55,037 bases of DNA from Chloroflexota bacterium (GCA_013152435.1 JAADGJ010000081.1:1-55037), one strand, 5' to 3'; shown: positions 32,759 through 44,785, counted from the first letter of the stretch. Translations and numbers: made by a program. Notes: generated from the letters alone by a model not told the origin.

Positions 32759-34712
32759 GCTCCTCTTCTCGACCCAGAACCCACCGCTCCAGCCACTCCG
32801 TCGCCCGCCGCTTGACGTCGATAGACAGCCGCGGCTCGGTGATGCCGTGCTCCTGTCGTGGGTAGATCACCATCTTCACCGGCACGCCCTGCCGCTTCAG
32901 CGCGTTGTACAGCTCATGCCCCTGGCCGACCGGCACCCGCTTGTCCACCTCCCCGTGTTGGATCAACGTCGGCGTGCTCACCCCCTTCACGTGGAAGATG
33001 GGGGAGTGATCCAGATAGGGCTGCAGATTGTCCCAGAACTCGTAATCGAAGTAATCCGGCAGGAAGCTGGGGATGTCGCTGGTGCCGTTCATGGCGATCA
33101 GGTTGGTGACGCCGGCTCCCACGCACGCGGCCTTGAAGCGATCGGTGTGGCCGATGATCCAGGACGTCATGTAACCACCGTAACTCCACCCGAGCACGCC
33201 CAGCCGATCCGGATCGGCGATCCCCTGCTCGATCAGGTGATCCACCCCGGCCATGAGGTCGGCATAGTCACCGCCGCCCCAATCGGCGTGATTGGCCAGC
33301 CGGAACTCCTTGCCATAGCCGGAGGAACCGCGCGGGTTGGGGCGCAACACGGCGAAGCCACGCTCGGCCAGCGCGGCGGCGTTGGCGTACCGCTCGGGCG
33401 AGGCGATGAAGCCCCGGGAGAAGACCCCCGCCGGCCCCCCGTGGATCTCCAGGATCAGCGGATAGCGCCGCCCGGGCTCGTAATCCAGCGGATAGATCAA
33501 GATCCCCTCGATCTCCAGACCATCGGGCGCCCTCCAGCGGATCACCTCGGCCTTGGGTAGCGGCGCATCGGGCCAATCCTCGGGCATGGCCGGCCGGGTG
33601 ACGCACGAGGTCTCCCCGGCCGCCGGGTCCAGCAGGTAGACCGCGTTCGGCTCGTGGAAGTCCTGGCCGACGAAGGCGATCTGCCCGCGGCGGTTGATGG
33701 CCGGGAGCGTCTTGAGCCGCTCGTCGTCGGTGATGGGACGCCCGGGCTCTCCCGTGACGGGCAGCGCCCAGATCTGCGATGTGACGCCGCTGGACTCCCA
33801 CGCGTACACATCCTGGCCATCCTCCGACCAGCCGATCAGGGACGACTGGCCATCCGGGGTGTAGGCCAGAGGCCTCGGCTCGCCCCCGTCCACCGGATAG
33901 AGCACGATGCGCCCGACGAAAGCCCAACGGATGGGCCGATCGCTGGTGGCGCAGGCGATCCACTGGCCATCCGGGGAGACGGCCGGCTTCGCCTGCCAGT
34001 CGGCGATCACGGCCAGCTCCCGCGGCGTCGCGTCATCCTCGTCCGCGGCGATGAGGGACAGCCGGGTCTCCGGCCAATCCTCGGCCACGGGCGTCGGCCG
34101 ATGGGTGAAGGCCAGCGTGCGACCGTCGGGCAGCCAGTCGAAGTCCACCACGTGGAAGCGACCGCGCGTGATCTGCCGGGCCTCGGGCAACGTGCGCGGC
34201 CCTTCGACGAAGGGCACCACGTACAGATGCTGGAAGTCGAAATCCTCATCCCACAGCTTGGGATCGTCCTTCGCCTTCTGCGCCCTCTCCTCTTCCTCAG
34301 ATGGCGGTTCGACCATGGTGAAGGCGATCTGCTTGCCGTCGGGGGACCACTTCAGCGCGGACACGTCCGTCTTCTCATACCGGGTCAGCGCCCAGGCCTC
34401 GCCCCCGTCGGCGCGCATGACGTAGACGTTGGACTTGCCGTCGCGAGTGGAGAGGAAGGCGATATATCGACCATCCGGCGACCACTGAGCGCCGCGGTTG
34501 CTGTACTCGCCAAAGGTGAGCTGGAGGGGATGGCCCCCGTCCGCCGACGCCAGATAGAGATGGGTCAAGAACTCGCTCTTCTCGTCGGTCATCAGCGGCT
34601 CCCGCACCGCGTAAACGACCCGCCGGCCATCCGGCGATGGCATGACCTCCGTGATCAGGGGATAATGGACCTGCTTCTCAGCCATCCATCGATATGCGGT
34701 CTTCTCGGCCAT
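32745..34712 (-). CDS. S9-family prolyl oligopeptidase / acylaminoacyl-peptidase-like serine peptidase
   Basis: 655 residues. The N-terminal two-thirds is a beta-propeller with WD40-like/TolB repeats, visible as recurring W-S-P-D-G-R/K motifs. The C-terminal alpha/beta-hydrolase carries the triad: G-W-S510-Y-G-G, Asp590 in H-G-E-V-D-K-R-V-P, and His622 in Q-E-H-G-I. No signal peptide is seen, so it is probably cytoplasmic and trims short or N-acylated peptides. A consensus promoter lies at 34754-34782. It is the first gene of a two-gene unit with the Dus gene. Confidence 0.93.
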   Translation of the reverse strand: MAEKTAYRWMAEKQVHYPLITEVMPSPDGRRVVYAVREPLMTDEKSEFLTHLYLASADGGHPLQLTFGEYSNRGAQWSPDGRYIAFLSTRDGKSNVYVMRADGGEAWALTRYEKTDVSALKWSPDGKQIAFTMVEPPSEEEERAQKAKDDPKLWDEDFDFQHLYVVPFVEGPRTLPEARQITRGRFHVVDFDWLPDGRTLAFTHRPTPVAEDWPETRLSLIAADEDDATPRELAVIADWQAKPAVSPDGQWIACATSDRPIRWAFVGRIVLYPVDGGEPRPLAYTPDGQSSLIGWSEDGQDVYAWESSGVTSQIWALPVTGEPGRPITDDERLKTLPAINRRGQIAFVGQDFHEPNAVYLLDPAAGETSCVTRPAMPEDWPDAPLPKAEVIRWRAPDGLEIEGILIYPLDYEPGRRYPLILEIHGGPAGVFSRGFIASPERYANAAALAERGFAVLRPNPRGSSGYGKEFRLANHADWGGGDYADLMAGVDHLIEQGIADPDRLGVLGWSYGGYMTSWIIGHTDRFKAACVGAGVTNLIAMNGTSDIPSFLPDYFDYEFWDNLQPYLDHSPIFHVKGVSTPTLIQHGEVDKRVPVGQGHELYNALKRQGVPVKMVIYPRQEHGITEPRLSIDVKRRATEWLERWVLGREEEHERD

Positions 34713-34753
34713 GAAAGCACTCCTTTACGCGTGACGATGATCAACCCGCCTCC

Positions 34754-34782
34754 ATTGTAGAGGGAAGGGACGGGCCGGTCAA
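34754..34782 (-). promoter_or_regulatory. Promoter of the S9 peptidase gene
   Basis: On the minus strand TTGACC (34782-34777) and TACAAT (34759-34754), 17-nt spacing, 41 nt before the ATG at 34712. It is back to back with the GH32 promoter. Confidence 0.8.
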
Positions 34783-34800
34783 GAACAGGCCGCCGGCGAG

Positions 34801-34829
34801 TTGCCCCCCGCGCCCATCGGCTGTATCAT
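34801..34829 (+). promoter_or_regulatory. Promoter of the GH32 gene
   Basis: TTGCCC (34801-34806) and TATCAT (34824-34829), 17-nt spacing, about 70 nt before ATG 34900. No obvious operator palindrome was seen between it and the start. Confidence 0.78.
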
Positions 34830-34899
34830 GCTCCAGCCGATACGCGCGCTCGATGGTCCCCCGGCCGGTGAACGGCCGAAGGGACAGAGGGAGGATACC

Positions 34900-36366
34900 A
34901 TGTCCCCATCCGAAGGCGGTGAGATCACCACGCTACAGGCGGAAAAGTTCCCCGCCATCCGACGCCGAATGGCAGCCGATGGACACAGGCCACGATATCA
35001 CTTCCTCCCCCCTGCCAACTGGATGAACGACCCCAACGGCCTGATCCAATGGCGGGGCCGGTATCATCTCTTCTACCAGCACAACCCATACGGGGCCTAC
35101 TGGGGATACATGCACTGGGGCCACGCCGTGAGCGACGACCTGATCCACTGGAGCGACCGGCCCATCGCCCTGGCGCCGGAGCCGGGGACCCCGTGGAGCG
35201 ATGGATATTGGACCGGATGCGCCGTAGACGACGACGGCGTCCCCACGCTGGTGTTCACGAAGCGCGAGGAGGGCCGCGAGCTCGTCTGCCTGGCCACCAG
35301 CCGGGATGAGGAGCTGCTAAGCTGGCAGGAGGCCCCTGAGAACCCCGTGATCGACGCGCCGCCAGCGGGCATGAACGTGGTGGGATTTCGCGATCCGTAC
35401 GTCTGGCGCGAGGGCGACGCGTGGTATATGGTCATCGGAACCGGAATCGTCGACGTGGGCGGCGCCGCCCTGCTCTACAGCTCGCCTGACCTGCGACGCT
35501 GGGAATATCTGGGCCCCCTGCTCGTCGGTGAGGCGGCCAGGCACGGGACGATGTGGGAGTGTCCCAATTTCTTCCCGTTAGGCGAAAAGCACGTGCTGAT
35601 CGTCTCCATCTGGAAGCAAGACCACGTGCGCTACTTCGTGGGCACCTATGCGGATCGCCGGTTCACCCCGGAGCGAGAGGGGGTGATCGACGGGGGGTTC
35701 CGCCTCTTCGCGCCGCAGGTGATGCGGGACGATCGAGGACGACGCCTGATGTTCGGGTGGGTGATGGAGGGACGCGCCGAGGCGGCGTGCCGGGAGGCCG
35801 GATGGGCGGGCGTCATGTCGCTCCCCCGGGTGCTCTCCCTGTCATCGGATGGGACGCTGGCCACCGCACCGGCTCCCGAGATACGCGCGCTGCGAGGCGA
35901 ACACTTCCACCTCGGCGCCTCCCCTATCACACCGGGGGCCGAGCGCGTGATGCCCATCTCCGGCGATTGTCTGGAGATCGCAGCCGAGTTCGAGTCAGGC
36001 GAGGGGACGCTGGGACTGAAGCTGCGTTGCGCGCCCGACGGCAGCGAGCAGACGATCATCGGATACGACGGCACGACCGGCCGGCTCTTTCTCGATGGCC
36101 GACGCACCAGCCTCTCCCCGGATGCCCAAGGCGACTACTACGAGATGCCCTTCTCCCCTCCCGACGACGAGCCGGTCCGGCTCCACATCTTCCTGGACCG
36201 CTCCATCGTGGAGGTCTTCGGCAACGATCGCGTCTGCCTGACCGGCCGCGTCTACCCCGAGCGAGCGGACAGCCAGGAGGTTCGGGTGTTCGCCGAGGGA
36301 GAAGGGGCACAGCTGAGATCGCTGGACATCTGGCGCATGCAGGCGATCTGGCCGGATGGATCCTGA
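34900..36366 (+). CDS. GH32 beta-fructosidase (sucrose/fructan hydrolase)
   Basis: 488 residues. Five-bladed propeller plus C-terminal beta-sandwich. The three catalytic acids are present: D44 in W-M-N-D-P-N-G, D165 in F-R-D-P and E220 in W-E-C-P. It hydrolyses terminal fructose from sucrose, sucrose-6-phosphate, inulin or levan; the exact substrate is not visible. There is no signal peptide, so an intracellular sugar-utilisation role is likely. GGGAGG precedes ATG 34900; the longer frame to 34801 runs into the promoter. No sugar transporter or fructokinase is adjacent, unusual for a sucrose locus. Confidence 0.93.
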   Translation: MSPSEGGEITTLQAEKFPAIRRRMAADGHRPRYHFLPPANWMNDPNGLIQWRGRYHLFYQHNPYGAYWGYMHWGHAVSDDLIHWSDRPIALAPEPGTPWSDGYWTGCAVDDDGVPTLVFTKREEGRELVCLATSRDEELLSWQEAPENPVIDAPPAGMNVVGFRDPYVWREGDAWYMVIGTGIVDVGGAALLYSSPDLRRWEYLGPLLVGEAARHGTMWECPNFFPLGEKHVLIVSIWKQDHVRYFVGTYADRRFTPEREGVIDGGFRLFAPQVMRDDRGRRLMFGWVMEGRAEAACREAGWAGVMSLPRVLSLSSDGTLATAPAPEIRALRGEHFHLGASPITPGAERVMPISGDCLEIAAEFESGEGTLGLKLRCAPDGSEQTIIGYDGTTGRLFLDGRRTSLSPDAQGDYYEMPFSPPDDEPVRLHIFLDRSIVEVFGNDRVCLTGRVYPERADSQEVRVFAEGEGAQLRSLDIWRMQAIWPDGS

Positions 36367-36467
36367 AGCCGAGAGGCGTTCGGGGAATTCACCGTGAAGG
36401 CATCAGGGCACCCAGGGATGCAATCCAGGGGAGGATCGGATCCGCCCTTCCCGACCCGGTAGGCTCT

Positions 36468-37094
36468 TCAGGCGGATGCTTCATTATGTTCCTGACACAC
36501 CCGCCTGGCCAGGGCCAGGAAGTAGCGATGAAAGCGGGTATCCATCGTAAGCTCGGGGTGGAAGGCGGTCGCCAGGAGGTTCCCCTGCTGGGCCGCCACG
36601 ATGGTCCCGCCCTCCAGCCGGGCCAGCGTGGTCACACCATCGCCCACCCGGACGATCTGGGGCGCTCGAATGAACACGGCGTGGAAGGGGCGCCCCCGCT
36701 CCCCCGGGTCGGCGACCGCGTCCAGGGCCGGGACCGACAGCTCCGCCTCAAAGCTGGCCACCTGCCGGCCGAAGGCGTTCCGGCGCACCCGGATGCCCAT
36801 CAGCCCCAGGCACGGCGGAGCGCCCCCCTCGACCTCCCGAGCCAGCAGGATCAACCCGGCGCAAGTGCCCCAGACGGGCTTCCCTGCCTCCGCCATCCGA
36901 CGGATGGGCTCGAGCAGCCCATAGGCCGCCGCCAGCTTCCCAATGGTCGTGCTCTCTCCGCCCGGGATGATCAGCCCATCGAGCCCCTCCAGCTCCACCG
37001 GGAGGCGAACCGGCTCCGCCCCCACCCCCAACGCCTGCAGTATCTGGATGTGCTCGATGAAGGCGCCCTGTAGCGCCAGCACCCCGATCCTCAT
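36468..37094 (-). CDS. pdxT: Pyridoxal 5'-phosphate synthase glutaminase subunit PdxT
   Basis: Glutamine amidotransferase that feeds ammonia to PdxS for vitamin B6 synthesis. 208 residues, class I-like triad: C78 in W-G-T-C-A-G, H179 and E181 in F-H-P-E-L-T. The N-terminus [12 protein letters not shown] and the oxyanion segment P-G-G-E-S-T-T are diagnostic. It starts 3 nt after pdxS, so the two are co-translated as a complex. Confidence 0.97.
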   Translation of the reverse strand: MRIGVLALQGAFIEHIQILQALGVGAEPVRLPVELEGLDGLIIPGGESTTIGKLAAAYGLLEPIRRMAEAGKPVWGTCAGLILLAREVEGGAPPCLGLMGIRVRRNAFGRQVASFEAELSVPALDAVADPGERGRPFHAVFIRAPQIVRVGDGVTTLARLEGGTIVAAQQGNLLATAFHPELTMDTRFHRYFLALARRVCQEHNEASA

Positions 37095-37097
37095 GGC

Positions 37098-37985
37098 CTA
37101 CCAACCTCGCACGGCCAGTCGCTCCTGCGGCGGGATCGCGGCAATCTCCAGCCCACGCATCGGCTCGCCCAGGCCACGCGAGACCTCGGCTAGGACATGC
37201 GGGTCGTCATAGTGGGTCACGGCCTGCACGATGGCCTGCGCACGCCGCTCCGGATCGGCGCTCTTGAAGATCCCCGATCCCACGAAGACCCCATCTACCC
37301 CCAACTGCATCATCAGCGCGGCGTCGGCCGGGGTCGCGATGCCGCCAGCGGCGAAGTTCACCACCGGCAATCGCCCCAACTCCGCCGTCTCGTTAACCAA
37401 CGCATAGGGCGCGCCGATCTCCTTGGCGTAGGCCATCCGCTCCTCGGGAGCCATGGTCGTCAGCCGCCGGATCTCGCCCAGGACGGCGCGGGCGTGACGC
37501 ACGGCTTCCACCACGTTTCCTGTGCCGGCCTCGCCCTTCGTGCGGATCATGGCCGCGCCCTCGCCGATGCGACGCAGCGCCTCGCCCAGGTTGCGGCAGC
37601 CACAGACGAACGGCACCTTGAACCGGTGCTTGTCGATATGATGCTCCTCGTCGGCGGGGGTCAGAACCTCCGACTCATCGATGAAGTCCACCCCCAACGC
37701 CTCCAGGATCTGAGCCTCCACGAAGTGCCCGATCCGGCACTTGGCCATGACCGGGATGCTGACGGCCTCCATGATCCGGAGGATCCGCTCGGGGTCGCTC
37801 ATGCGGGCCACGCCGCCCTGCGCGCGGATATCCGCCGGGACGCGCTCCAGCGCCATGACCGCGCAGGCGCCCGCTTCCTCCGCGATCTGCGCCTGCTCCG
37901 GCGTGACCACGTCCATGATCACGCCGCCTTTGAGCATCTGAGCCAGACCTCGCTTGACTGTGACGGTGCCCGTTTCCCTTTCCAC
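37098..37985 (-). CDS. pdxS: Pyridoxal 5'-phosphate synthase lyase subunit PdxS
   Basis: TIM-barrel synthase that builds PLP from ribose 5-phosphate, glyceraldehyde 3-phosphate and ammonia, in a dodecamer with PdxT. 295 residues. K-G-G-V-I-M-D-V-V, the first catalytic lysine in M-A-K-C-R-I-G-H and the second in T-K-G-E-A-G-T-G are present. GTG 37985 has GAGGAG 6 nt upstream; ATG 37991 would abut that site, and more upstream starts reach the end of the regulator gene. It is the middle gene of the regulator-pdxS-pdxT operon. Confidence 0.96.
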   Translation of the reverse strand: MERETGTVTVKRGLAQMLKGGVIMDVVTPEQAQIAEEAGACAVMALERVPADIRAQGGVARMSDPERILRIMEAVSIPVMAKCRIGHFVEAQILEALGVDFIDESEVLTPADEEHHIDKHRFKVPFVCGCRNLGEALRRIGEGAAMIRTKGEAGTGNVVEAVRHARAVLGEIRRLTTMAPEERMAYAKEIGAPYALVNETAELGRLPVVNFAAGGIATPADAALMMQLGVDGVFVGSGIFKSADPERRAQAIVQAVTHYDDPHVLAEVSRGLGEPMRGLEIAAIPPQERLAVRGW

Positions 37986-38074
37986 ACGCATCTCCTCGTG
38001 CTCGGGTATCGATGCCCACGGCATGGGCACAGAGGCGATCCATGAATCGCCTACAGCCCCGGGGGGAGTCATCC

Positions 38075-39592
38075 TCACACCACGGGCCGGGGGGCGGAGC
38101 TTATCGACGCGACCGCCTCGGCGGCCCGACGCCTTCGCAGCCGACGGATCGCCCGGGCCAGCCGGCGGACGCCCTCCCCGATCTCGGCCTCCGAGGGATA
38201 GGAGAAGTTCAGCCGCAGGAAGGACTCACCGTCCCCATCGGGGAAGAAGACCTCGCCGGGCACGAAGACCACCCCCTCGTCGGCCGCTTCCCGGAGCAGA
38301 TCCCGGGCATGCATCCCGTCCGGTAGACGACACCAGTAGTAAAAGCCTCCCTGTGGGATCTCCCACGTGAGCTCGGAGGCCGCATGACGACGGAGGGCCT
38401 GTTCCATCGCGTCCCGCCGCCGTGCATAGGCACGTCGGGCCCACTCCAGATGGTCATCCAGCCGCCCCGTCCGCAACAGCTCGAGCGCCATCATCTGCAC
38501 CAGCGTGCCCGGGTGCAGATCCGCCATCTGCTTGAGAGCCGTCAACGCCCCCACGATGGACGTCGGGGCCACAAGCCAGCCCAGCCGCAATCCGGGCCCC
38601 AGCAGCGCCGAAAAGCTGCCTAGATGGAGCACCCCATCGTGACGATCGGAGGCCAACAGGGGCGCCGGAGGGGCCTCGTCGTAATACAGATCGCCGTAGG
38701 AGTCGTCCTCGAGAATCGGCACCTGGAATCGGCGGGCCAGGGAGAGGAGGCGCTGTCTTCGCTCCGGGCTCAACGTGGCGCCGGTCGGGTTCTGGAACGT
38801 GGGGATGGTGTAGATCAGCCGGGGGCGATAGCGGGCGAGCATCGGCTCCAGCAGATCAACCCGCATCCCCGCCTCGTCCACAGGCACGCCGATGAGCCGG
38901 GCCCCGGCCGCCCGGAAGACGCGCAGCGCGCCCAGGTACGTCGGCGCCTCGACGATCACGACGTCGCCCGGCTCCAGGAGCAACCGGGCCACGAGATCCA
39001 GCCCCTGTTGCGAGCCGGACAGGATGAGCACCCGGCTCGCGGAGATACGGCATCCCCTGAAGGCCAGATGTGACGCCAACGCCTCACGCAGCGACTCCAG
39101 CCCCTCCGTCGGGGAGTCGCGAAACACTCGGACCTCCTCGCGGGCGACGACGGTGCGCATGAGCTGCTGAAGGTCGACGACGGGGGATGCCTCCGGGGTG
39201 GGCACGCCGGTCGCAAGCCCGATGATGCCCTCCTGAGCGGCCAGGCGGGCAACCTCCTGGATGAGCGGATTGTGCAGCCGCCGCGCCCGGGACGTGAGAA
39301 GGTTCGACCAGGACAGGGGCAGGCCCAGATCCTCGTCCGCCTCAGAGGAGAGGACAGGCGCACAGACGGTCGTCCCTCGCCCCACATGGGCCTCGACCAA
39401 GCCGTCCGCCTGCAGCTCTCGATACGCGTTCACCACTGTAGTGCGGTTGACGCCGAGGGCAGCCGCGAGGGCCCGTTCGGCGGGGAGCCGGGTGCCGGGA
39501 GGCAGTCTGCCCGAGAGGATCATCTCTCGGATCTGGTGCCGGATCTGCTGGTAGAGTGGAACCCGACTGTGGCGATCCAGTGTCAGTTGCAT
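38075..39592 (-). CDS. pdxR: MocR/PdxR-family regulator (GntR winged helix + aminotransferase-like domain) lacking the PLP lysine
   Basis: 505 residues. An N-terminal GntR-type winged helix (1-75, V-P-L-Y-Q-Q-I-R...L-P-x-E-R-x-L-A) is joined to a fold-I aminotransferase domain. Known PdxR proteins activate pdxST and sense PLP through it. PLP-site residues D296 and Y299 (E-D-D-S-Y-G), N268-P-T-G and R336 are kept, but the Schiff-base lysine of G-S-F-S-K is alanine 329 ([12 protein letters not shown]). The gene precedes pdxS on the same strand. Direct CCAATTGG repeats flank its promoter. The symbol is by analogy. This is either an altered sensor or non-covalent PLP binding. Confidence 0.85.
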   Translation of the reverse strand: MQLTLDRHSRVPLYQQIRHQIREMILSGRLPPGTRLPAERALAAALGVNRTTVVNAYRELQADGLVEAHVGRGTTVCAPVLSSEADEDLGLPLSWSNLLTSRARRLHNPLIQEVARLAAQEGIIGLATGVPTPEASPVVDLQQLMRTVVAREEVRVFRDSPTEGLESLREALASHLAFRGCRISASRVLILSGSQQGLDLVARLLLEPGDVVIVEAPTYLGALRVFRAAGARLIGVPVDEAGMRVDLLEPMLARYRPRLIYTIPTFQNPTGATLSPERRQRLLSLARRFQVPILEDDSYGDLYYDEAPPAPLLASDRHDGVLHLGSFSALLGPGLRLGWLVAPTSIVGALTALKQMADLHPGTLVQMMALELLRTGRLDDHLEWARRAYARRRDAMEQALRRHAASELTWEIPQGGFYYWCRLPDGMHARDLLREAADEGVVFVPGEVFFPDGDGESFLRLNFSYPSEAEIGEGVRRLARAIRRLRRRRAAEAVASISSAPRPVV

Positions 39593-39608
39593 TTAGGAAG
39601 ACCTCGAG

Positions 39609-39692
39609 CCAATTGGATGGATCCACCCGCCATTGTATCACCGATCTTCCCGCTGTCAACGGCCAATTGGACGACATTTTACACAGTCCAAT
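39609..39692 (-). promoter_or_regulatory. Promoter and candidate operators of the pdxR-pdxS-pdxT operon
   Basis: On the minus strand TTGACA (39659-39654) and TACAAT (39637-39632) are 16 nt apart. A CCAATTGGA motif lies between promoter and start (39609-39617), a second CCAATTGGAC just upstream of the -35 (39663-39672), and an inverted GTCCAAT half at 39686-39692. This repeated-motif layout fits MocR-type binding and autoregulation. From 39700 to 39930 I see no gene and no further structure of note. Confidence 0.72.
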
Positions 39693-39930
39693 CCAGCACA
39701 TGGGTGAGCTGGCTTCAAGAGATGAAGGAGATGCGTGTGGAAGATCGGACAGGCGAGCTCTGAGGGAAAGCGCGGAGGGGATACTGTGCTGAAAAGACGA
39801 CCAACGATAGACAACCGCCGTTGGTTTTCGTCCGTGGTTCTGCGATCCGCAAGGTCCGCCACGGCGGCTGCCTTGCGGATGATCAGGAGGGAAAAGCGGT
39901 CGACTGCCCCTTGTCATATGAAGGGAGGGC

Positions 39931-40463
39931 CTACAGCATCGGCGCCCGGCCTCGCAGCCAATCGAGCACCCGATCGGGCAACGCGTCCCGGTTGCCCTGT
40001 GTGACGGTCCAGAGCTCGACGTCCTCGCGAGCCTTGATCCGATCACACCACGGGTGAGGACGATAGGTGATGGTCGCCAACACGGGCTGGACAGCATCCA
40101 GCGCTTCCACCACGGCCTGGCGGAAGCGTTCCGAGAACAGCTCCATCTTGCCGATCTCGTCGATGACGATGAGGCGACGGGCGACCAGCGCCTCCTCCAG
40201 CGCCTGCACGCCCACCTCCTCGAACGCCTCCACGTCCACCCCGTACCGCCCGACGCGATGGCGGGAGCGGATGTTCACGTGGGCCAAGGTGGCGCGTCGC
40301 CCGTCCAGCGTGCGCACCTCGAACCCGACGCGACGGCCACCCTCGCGTAGCTCGTGGGTCACGAAGCCGCCCGCCGCGCCCGACGGCAGCGCGGCGACGA
40401 CCTTCTCGACGACGGTGGTCTTCCCGCAGCCGGGCAGCCCGGTGAGCAACAGGTTGTGCGACA

Positions 40464-40467
<4 letters not shown>
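39931..40467 (-). CDS. THEP1-type nucleoside-triphosphatase (NTPase_1 family)
   Basis: 178 residues. P-loop G-L-P-G-C-G-K-T-T near residue 10, Walker B L-I-V-I-D-E-I-G-K-M-E-L at about 99-110, and the family's H-P-W-C-D-R-I segment. Proteins of this family (Aquifex and human NTPCR relatives) hydrolyse nucleoside triphosphates with unknown cellular role. ATG 40467 overlaps the stop of the RarA-fusion gene by 4 nt (ATGA), so it is translationally coupled to it. A link to DNA repair or nucleotide pool control is inference from that coupling. Confidence 0.9.
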
Positions 40468-42716
<2,249 letters not shown>

Positions 42717-42724
42717 ACACAGGT

Positions 42725-42730
42725 ATTCTA
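42725..42730 (-). promoter_or_regulatory. Candidate -10 element giving a leaderless rarA transcript
   Basis: TAGAAT on the minus strand (42730-42725) ends 8 nt before the ATG at 42716, so transcription would start within about 3 nt of it. No clear -35 and no ribosome binding site are seen. Confidence 0.5.
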
Positions 42731-42899
42731 GCACAGATGAGCGAATCGAAAAAGCGATCTTCACCACCGGGTGGCGCCACTGCCACAGCCCCGCCCGGGC
42801 CCGGGCCGCCATCGGGGCCGGGCCCGGCAGGACAGGCATCGCGAGCCGTTCCACGGGACTTCCACTCCTCCGGGACATACGACCGATGCGCCATCGCGT

Positions 42900-42928
42900 T
42901 TGGGGTGAAGGATCAGACATGGTATACT
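42900..42928 (+). promoter_or_regulatory. Promoter of the aldo/keto reductase-nagB pair
   Basis: TTGGGG (42900-42905) and TATACT (42923-42928), 17-nt spacing, 71 nt before ATG 43000. The 283-base region 42717-42999 between divergent genes holds this and the rarA promoter only. Confidence 0.7.
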
Positions 42929-42999
42929 GGCCCGCGTCACGCCCGGGCAACTGTGCCCTCGTGAAATCGGCCCGGCAAACAGCATGGAGGAGAAGCACA

Positions 43000-43947
43000 A
43001 TGCAGTATCGTCGTCTGGGAAACGCGGGGATGAAGGTCAGCGAGATCTCGTTGGGAGCGTGGTTAACGTTTGGGGAGAAGGTGGATGAGAAGGCCACCGC
43101 CGCGTGCATCGGCGCGGCCATCGATCAGGGGATCAACTTCTTCGATCTGGCCGACGCCTACGCCCGCGGCGAGGCGGAGCGCGTGGTGGGCAAGGTCATC
43201 AAAGCCTATCGCCGCAGCGATCTGGTGATTTCCAGCAAGCTATACTGGCCCATGAGCGATAATGTGAACGACCGGGGGCTCAGCCGCAAGCACATCATGG
43301 AATCCATCGAGGGCACGCTGCGCCGCCTGGGCACGGACTATATCGACATCTATTTCTGCCATCGGTTCGACCCGGAGACCCCCCTGGAGGAGACGATCCG
43401 CGCCATGGATGATCTGGTGCGCCAGGGCAAGGTGCTCTACTGGGGGACCAGCACGTGGACGGCCGCCCAGATCGAGAAGGCGGTGGGGATCGCCAACACG
43501 TTGAACCTCTACCGGCCACAGGTCGAGCAGCCCCGCTACAACATGCTCGATCGTCACATCGAGGCGGAGATCATGCCGGTGTGCGCCAGCCATGGGATCG
43601 GGCTGACGGTGTATAGCCCGCTGGCCCAGGGCATCCTGACGGGCAAGTACAACGACGGCATCCCCGAGGGCAGCCGGGCGGCCGAGCGCGAGTGGCTTCG
43701 CCAGTCCATCGAGGAGAACATCGACAAGGTGCGGCAGCTCACGGCCATCGCCCAGGAGCTGGGGATCCGCATGAGCCAGCTCGCGCTGGCGTGGATCCTG
43801 CGCCGCCCGGAGATCAGCAGCGTGATCACCGGCGCCAGCCGGCCGGAGCAGGTGATCGACAACGCGGCCGCCTCCGACGTCACGCTGAGCGAGGACGTGC
43901 TCGCCCGGATCGAGGAGATCCTGGGGAACGAAGCGCAATCGGGATGA
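43000..43947 (+). CDS. Aldo/keto reductase (AKR6-like, Kv-beta/YghZ type)
   Basis: 315 residues, (beta/alpha)8 NADPH oxidoreductase. The catalytic tetrad is intact: D49, Y54, K80 and H121. The R-R-L-G-N-A-G-M-K-V-S start, D-G-L-V-R-Q-G-K-type segment (here D-D-L-V-R-Q-G-K), W-G-T-S-T-W and Y-S-P-L-A-Q-G-I-L-T-G-K-Y resemble potassium-channel beta-subunit-like members. GGAGGAG precedes ATG 43000. It is followed by nagB at 42 nt. The natural substrate is unknown. Confidence 0.92.
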   Translation: MQYRRLGNAGMKVSEISLGAWLTFGEKVDEKATAACIGAAIDQGINFFDLADAYARGEAERVVGKVIKAYRRSDLVISSKLYWPMSDNVNDRGLSRKHIMESIEGTLRRLGTDYIDIYFCHRFDPETPLEETIRAMDDLVRQGKVLYWGTSTWTAAQIEKAVGIANTLNLYRPQVEQPRYNMLDRHIEAEIMPVCASHGIGLTVYSPLAQGILTGKYNDGIPEGSRAAEREWLRQSIEENIDKVRQLTAIAQELGIRMSQLALAWILRRPEISSVITGASRPEQVIDNAAASDVTLSEDVLARIEEILGNEAQSG

Positions 43948-43989
43948 GTCGCGTGAGGGCTGCCATCCTCACGGAAACAGGAGAGGGCC

Positions 43990-44742
43990 ATGGAGATCCA
44001 GATCTTTCCCACGAAAGAGGAGATGGGACAGGCCGCCGCGAAGAAGGCGGCGGAATGCCTGAACGAGGCCATCGCCCGCAAGGGACATGCCGTATTCGTG
44101 GCCGCCACGGGCGCCTCGCAATTCGAGTTCCTGGACGCGCTGACGTCCATCCCGGACATCGACTGGTCCAAGACCACCATGTTCCACCTGGACGAGTACA
44201 TCGGCCTGCCGGAGACGCACCCGGCCTCCTTCCGCCGCTACCTGAAGGAGCGCCTGATCGACCGCGTGCATCCGGGCACGGTATACCTGATCCAGGGGGA
44301 CGCGCCCGACCCGGAGGCGGAATGCCGGCGATTGAACCAGATCATCGCCGATTATGAGATCGACGTGGCCTTCGTGGGGATCGGGGAGAACGGCCACCTG
44401 GCCTTCAACGATCCCCCGGCCGACTTCGAGGTGGAGGATCCTTATATCATCGTGGAGTTGGACGAGGCCTGCCGGCGACAGCAGCTTGGAGAGGGATGGT
44501 TCGCCTCCTTCGATGAGGTGCCCCGGCGCGCCATCTCCATGTCCGTCAAACAGATCATGAAGGCCCGGAACATCGTCTGCACGGTGCCCGACCGCCGCAA
44601 GGCCCAGGCGGTGCGCGACTGCCTGACCGGCGAGGTGACCCCCTGGCACCCGGCCTCCATCCTGCAACAGCACGAGCGGGCCTACATCTTCCTGGACGCC
44701 GAGGCCGCCTCGCTGCTGAAGGGCGAACACGGCGAAGGATAG
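43990..44742 (+). CDS. nagB: Glucosamine-6-phosphate deaminase NagB
   Basis: Converts glucosamine 6-phosphate to fructose 6-phosphate and ammonia, linking amino-sugar recycling with glycolysis. 250 residues. A-A-T-G-A-S-Q for phosphate binding (38-44), the proton-abstracting D68 in F-H-L-D-E-Y, and the ring-opening region G-I-G-E-N-G-H-L-A-F-N-D-P (130-142). GGAGAGG lies 6 nt before the ATG. NagA is not adjacent; the reaction could serve peptidoglycan recycling. Confidence 0.94.
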   Translation: MEIQIFPTKEEMGQAAAKKAAECLNEAIARKGHAVFVAATGASQFEFLDALTSIPDIDWSKTTMFHLDEYIGLPETHPASFRRYLKERLIDRVHPGTVYLIQGDAPDPEAECRRLNQIIADYEIDVAFVGIGENGHLAFNDPPADFEVEDPYIIVELDEACRRQQLGEGWFASFDEVPRRAISMSVKQIMKARNIVCTVPDRRKAQAVRDCLTGEVTPWHPASILQQHERAYIFLDAEAASLLKGEHGEG

Positions 44743-44749
44743 GACGAAG

Positions 44750-44785
44750 AAGCGGGACAGGGCCGATGCCTTGTCCCGCTTTTTA
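44750..44785 (+). terminator. Intrinsic terminator after nagB
   Basis: AGCGGGACA (44751-44759) and TGTCCCGCT (44772-44780) with TTTTT following. The stem also sits directly past the hyuB stop on the other strand, where the downstream tract is less T-rich. Confidence 0.88.

Noticed and set aside
35553-37073. 506-residue plus-strand frame across the GH32 and pdxT genes
   Set aside because: It runs through the well-supported GH32 gene in another frame and antisense to pdxT, with low-complexity Arg/Gly-rich sequence.
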